Below, in pieces: positions 60,872 through 64,000 of a stretch of 64,000 nt of DNA. The DNA comes from Halomonas dongshanensis (GTDB lineage Bacteria; Pseudomonadota; Gammaproteobacteria; Pseudomonadales; Halomonadaceae): NCBI RefSeq assembly GCF_024790395.1, contig NZ_JAJISC010000003.1, forward strand, positions 124,001-188,000, given 5' to 3'. Below the pieces are notes generated by a model that saw only the letters and a program-made list of their open reading frames with translations, was not told where the DNA came from and searched no databases. A program made the position numbers and the translations under genes. Numbering within the stretch: position 1 is the stretch's first letter; every line of letters starts with the position of its first letter.

Positions 60872-61431
60872 TGAATAAAGTATCAGTCAAAAATGGCGAA
60901 GTTGGTAAAGATATTATTGGGGGTGATCAGTATAACTATAATATTGAACTCCCCCCGATTGACTGTGGGGCTGTGGTAAGAGGCCTAGAGCGTTTTCAAG
61001 AAATGGCTGAAAGTGATGAAGATTTTCAATATTTTCTTGAGCGGCTCGAGTTTTTTACTAATAATAAAACGCGTTCGGCTGTAATTGGTTTAGAACAAAA
61101 GCTTGTTAACGGTGGTAGATCTGATTTAGTTGATGATGCGATTGAAAAGAAAGATCACTTTGCCAAGAGGTTTTCAAAGTCGCAGTTAAACCCAAGACGT
61201 CAATGGATATATCTTTATATTTTACAAAAAATTAAAGCTACTTTTGAGAGCTCGATTCGTCCGTTAATTAAAAATAAAGCTCGCTCTGAAGTTATTGATA
61301 TGGCAATATATAATCACATAGTCGATAGAGTTTATAGTGAGGTTATAGGTTCTGATCCTACTATAGATCAAGATACTATTTCAGGCATGTTGTACTTTTT
61401 GACAGGTAAGTGCCACTTGATTTGGGATTAA
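60871..61431 (+). CDS. ABC-3C-like system helical component with N-terminal KDIIGGD motif
   Basis: This 186-residue protein begins with the motif KVSVKNGEVGKDIIGGD (residues 3-19), then QYNYNIELPP and a mainly helical remainder (RGLERFQEMAESDEDFQYFLERLEFF; HFAKRFSKSQLNPRRQWIYLYILQKIKATFE). Short Gly-Asp-rich starts followed by a helical C-terminal domain are typical of the first component of ABC-three-component systems. I cannot name its exact domain. It sits between the membrane protein and the middle component, with a two-base gap to the latter. AT-rich. Confidence 0.65.
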   Translation: MNKVSVKNGEVGKDIIGGDQYNYNIELPPIDCGAVVRGLERFQEMAESDEDFQYFLERLEFFTNNKTRSAVIGLEQKLVNGGRSDLVDDAIEKKDHFAKRFSKSQLNPRRQWIYLYILQKIKATFESSIRPLIKNKARSEVIDMAIYNHIVDRVYSEVIGSDPTIDQDTISGMLYFLTGKCHLIWD

Positions 61432-61433
61432 TT

Positions 61434-61940
61434 ATGCTTATTTATCATCCTGCTTTTGATGCGAATCATTGCCTTTATCGTATTGTTTCAATTTTGCACT
61501 CTGCTAATAAAACGGGAGTGTCTTGGTCTCTTTTACGTTTGCTAGATTTCTATTATTTGTTTCCAGCTCAGCTTAAAGAAATATCTCCTTGGCCAAGTCA
61601 GATATCTAAATATAAGAGGCTTCTTAAAAACATCCCTCAACAGTATGAAGATATAAATAACTCTCCTAGAGTTTTTTATGATCTTGAGAAATTTCAAAAG
61701 ACTGCAGTGTTAGAGCTTATAGCTAAAGGAATAGTTTCAAAAGAAAGCTTTGAGGCTGATAAGTTGTGTTTGGTCGATGATGCTTTGCCACCTTCCTTTA
61801 TTGCATATATGAAGAGTGATGAATTTTTTAATAAAGATGAATTTAAAATTATCACTGAAGCTTTGCCCATGGTTGGTTTAAATGGGCCTCAAGGACTTAA
61901 AAAAAGATCTGGATTAATGGAATATATTTATGATGCTTAA
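61434..61940 (+). CDS. ABC-3C system middle-component-like protein
   Basis: 168 residues from ATG 61434, two bases after the preceding stop; an upstream TTG at 61410 overlaps that gene and is less likely. It starts MLIYHPAFDANHCLYRIVSIL, is mixed helical, and has LLRLLDFYYLFPAQLKEI and a KFQKTAVLELIAKGIVSKESF block reminiscent of winged-helix folds. Position directly before, and 11-base overlap with, the SMC-like ATPase gene match the middle component of ABC-3C systems. The family call is by context and overall look; no catalytic motif is present. Confidence 0.65.
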   Translation: MLIYHPAFDANHCLYRIVSILHSANKTGVSWSLLRLLDFYYLFPAQLKEISPWPSQISKYKRLLKNIPQQYEDINNSPRVFYDLEKFQKTAVLELIAKGIVSKESFEADKLCLVDDALPPSFIAYMKSDEFFNKDEFKIITEALPMVGLNGPQGLKKRSGLMEYIYDA

Positions 61941-63837
61941 AATGGATACTTTGTTCGTAAATCGTTTTATCGTTAAAAAGTCTAAAAAAAATGTTTACGA
62001 TCAGGTGTTTGGCAAAAGTGTAAATATAATCCGTGGTACTAACAGCATCGGTAAATCTACTGTAATGGATTTGCTTTTTAGCTGTTTAGGTGGCGATGTT
62101 CCAGAAGACCGCTGGAATAAAGAAGCAAAATCCTGTGACCAGATGATTGCCGAGATAGAAATCAATGGCCATATAATTACGATTGAACGAGCGATAGATC
62201 CAGGGTCTAAACCTCCAATCTACTTTTTTAGCGGAACACTTCTCGATAGTTTAAAAGCTAGTCGTGATGATTGGCAGCGATATGGATTAAATAGAACCGA
62301 TAACAAACTTAGCTTCTCTCAGCAGTTTTTTGATTTGCTAAATTGGCCTCATAGTCAAACTGATGATTATGCAAATTTAACTATGCATCAAGTGCTACGC
62401 CTTATATATGTAGATCAAGGTACAGCAGTAAATAAAATATTGCGGGCTGAGCACTCAACTTTTGATAAGCCAAGTATGCGACAAGCGATAGGGGATTTTT
62501 TACTTGGGCTAGACGATTTGGGTGTTTACTCTTTAAAGCAGCAGCTTGCGAAGGCGGAGTCAGAATTTTCTAAGATAGGAGGGCAGTTAGATTCAGTATA
62601 TAAGTTTATTTCACCCACAGAAGGTGTTTTACGTGAAGAGCATCTTAAAGAAGAAATAACTGAATACTATAGCAATCTTGTTCAGCTAACTGAGGAGCGT
62701 CAAAATTTATTATTAAAGCCAGATGATGATTTAAATGAAAATATAAAAGATGAAGTCGAAAAATTATCCAATGATATAATCGAAACTTCTAATGAAATTG
62801 ATTCTTTAACTTCCGAACGTACTGAGGTATATAACGAAATTATAGAGTCAAAAATGTTTTTGGGTTCAATTGAAACACGTACAAAAGCTTTGAAAGAATC
62901 AAGGACAGCGTATAACTTTTTTGGTGAGGTTCGGTTCAAGTTTTGCCCCAGTTGCCTCTCTTCGTTAGAGTCTCAGGATGATACCTGCTGTGCTCTTTGT
63001 AAAACTCCATTAGGGGATAATGCTCGGGATAAGTTATATTTATCCACTTTAAATGAACTGGAGTTTCAAAAGCGTGAAAGTCTGACTGTTGTAGGCCGAT
63101 TGAAAAGTAGGCTTGAAGATTTGAATCATGCTATTAGAGTTTTAATAAGTAAATTAGAAGCCCGAAAAGCCGAACACAAGGCGGCTTTAAATATAAGCTC
63201 GGAAAAAATACTTAAACTAAATGTGCTATCGGGAAATATAGGTGCCCTTCAAGAGAGAATTGTTAATTCAGAAAGTAAGATGAAGTTAGTTTCATCTGTT
63301 GAGGCTTTGATAAATGAAAAAGCTGAACTTAATGATAAAATTTTGAAGCTTAGAGAGTCTATAAAAGAAAGTAAAGAAAATTCTGATTCTCGTCGTGAAA
63401 AAATAGAACATAATCTATCAGAAAAGACAAAAGAGCTACTTGAAAAAGATGGTGGCTTTGAGCCTGATTTTAATAAAGCGAAGGTTGTTCAATATGACTT
63501 TGCTAAGGATTTAATACTTGTAGATGGACGGTCTAAGTTTTCAGCTAGTTCTGAAACTGTATTAAAAAATAGTTTTCATTTAGCTATTTTAATGGAGTCG
63601 TTAGAAGATAAGGATATGAGATATCCCAGATTTTTAATGCTTGATAATACTGAAGATAAGGGAATGGGGCCGGATCGTAGTCAAAATTTTCAACGAGTGC
63701 TAATTGATGCATTAAGTCAATATAAGGAACCATATCAAGTGATTATGACTACCTCAATGATAGATCCTGATCTTGATAAATCTAAATATTGTGTTGGACC
63801 TCACTATGTAAAAGGTATGCATACTTTAGAAATATGA
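61930..63837 (+). CDS. SMC/Rad50-like ABC ATPase with central zinc ribbon, ABC-3C type
   Basis: This 635-residue ATPase has Walker A GTNSIGKST (about 36-44) after VNIIR. An N-terminal ATPase half runs to about 215, then a coiled coil interrupted by a zinc ribbon (CPSC near 339-342 and CALC near 354-357), more coiled coil to about 525, and a C-terminal half with a signature-like SASSETVLKNSFHLAIL and Walker B RFLMLDNTEDKG. The zinc element takes the place of the Rad50 hook. Such ATPases drive DNA- or RNA-related conflict systems. It overlaps the middle-component gene by 11 bases. After its stop, 163 bases to the window end hold no gene. Strongly AT-rich. Confidence 0.8.
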   Translation: MMLKMDTLFVNRFIVKKSKKNVYDQVFGKSVNIIRGTNSIGKSTVMDLLFSCLGGDVPEDRWNKEAKSCDQMIAEIEINGHIITIERAIDPGSKPPIYFFSGTLLDSLKASRDDWQRYGLNRTDNKLSFSQQFFDLLNWPHSQTDDYANLTMHQVLRLIYVDQGTAVNKILRAEHSTFDKPSMRQAIGDFLLGLDDLGVYSLKQQLAKAESEFSKIGGQLDSVYKFISPTEGVLREEHLKEEITEYYSNLVQLTEERQNLLLKPDDDLNENIKDEVEKLSNDIIETSNEIDSLTSERTEVYNEIIESKMFLGSIETRTKALKESRTAYNFFGEVRFKFCPSCLSSLESQDDTCCALCKTPLGDNARDKLYLSTLNELEFQKRESLTVVGRLKSRLEDLNHAIRVLISKLEARKAEHKAALNISSEKILKLNVLSGNIGALQERIVNSESKMKLVSSVEALINEKAELNDKILKLRESIKESKENSDSRREKIEHNLSEKTKELLEKDGGFEPDFNKAKVVQYDFAKDLILVDGRSKFSASSETVLKNSFHLAILMESLEDKDMRYPRFLMLDNTEDKGMGPDRSQNFQRVLIDALSQYKEPYQVIMTTSMIDPDLDKSKYCVGPHYVKGMHTLEI

Positions 63838-64000
63838 TTTTGCGAGATGGTTTTAACGGCTATTTGTTGTAAGCCTTTTTGGGGAGGAGTGGTTTGTTGT
63901 TCAGTATGCTGAGAGCCTTGGGACTAGGCGTTTTTTGAATAGAGGTATATTTGTAGGTATACCATTGTTTTGTTTTGTTTTTTTATAAAAACAGTGATTT

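Noticed and set aside
63838..64000. Terminator or further gene at the right edge
   Set aside because: The end is T-rich (TTGTTTTGTTTTTTTATAAAAA) but no convincing GC stem precedes it and no open frame is visible.

Overview
The window looks like a chromosome segment of a moderately high-GC gammaproteobacterium, most likely Halomonas or a close relative in the Halomonadaceae. This rests on the Rnk, GdhA, Pgi, GalU and TctABC relatives and on the ABC-type (group 2-like) capsule genes with an RfaH. Genus assignment is inference; no marker gene such as rRNA is present.

Bases 1-28.2 kb form a capsule or surface polysaccharide locus on the + strand. It holds the end of a KpsD-type export protein, KpsM, KpsE and, after an interruption, KpsT. 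The dTDP-rhamnose genes (rfbB, rfbD, rfbA, rfbC) follow. A strikingly AT-rich cassette (about 10.2-14.2 kb) carries a fused GT8 glycosyltransferase, an acyltransferase with a 10-G tract and a methyltransferase-like protein. Next come ugd, three large glycosyltransferase/AlgX-like proteins, one more glycosyltransferase, and pgm, pgi and galU. There is no Wzx or Wzy, which fits ABC-transporter export. cysQ follows.

Bases 30-38.3 kb are mostly housekeeping or transport: rnk, gdhA, a tctC-tctB-tctA-ggt operon and a PhyH-like oxygenase. Bases 39.6-54.7 kb are one tightly overlapping minus-strand operon: kpsC, kpsS, an SDR reductase, a membrane sulfatase-family protein, a 2466-residue polyketide synthase, an alpha-oxoamine synthase and rfaH. 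It resembles the rhizobial rkpA-J region and probably makes a lipid for the capsule. A diguanylate cyclase, an AEC transporter and tRNA-Arg(CCT) follow. Beyond the tRNA lies a gene-poor and then AT-rich island with an intact IS481-family element and a four-gene set that looks like an ABC-three-component (ABC-3C) conflict system.

Two repeat families run through the window. One is a GTAG-headed REP/REPIN family, with at least a dozen inverted pairs and a RAYT transposase lying between two half-REPINs. The other is a heptanucleotide family (GTGANNG / its complement) that occurs between genes, inside rfbB and rfbD in frame, and as inverted arms around a four-helix-bundle gene. The best candidates for something little described are the ABC-3C set with a motif shared between neighbouring proteins, the heptamer/four-helix-bundle element, and the PKS-oxoamine synthase-SDR capsule-lipid operon.
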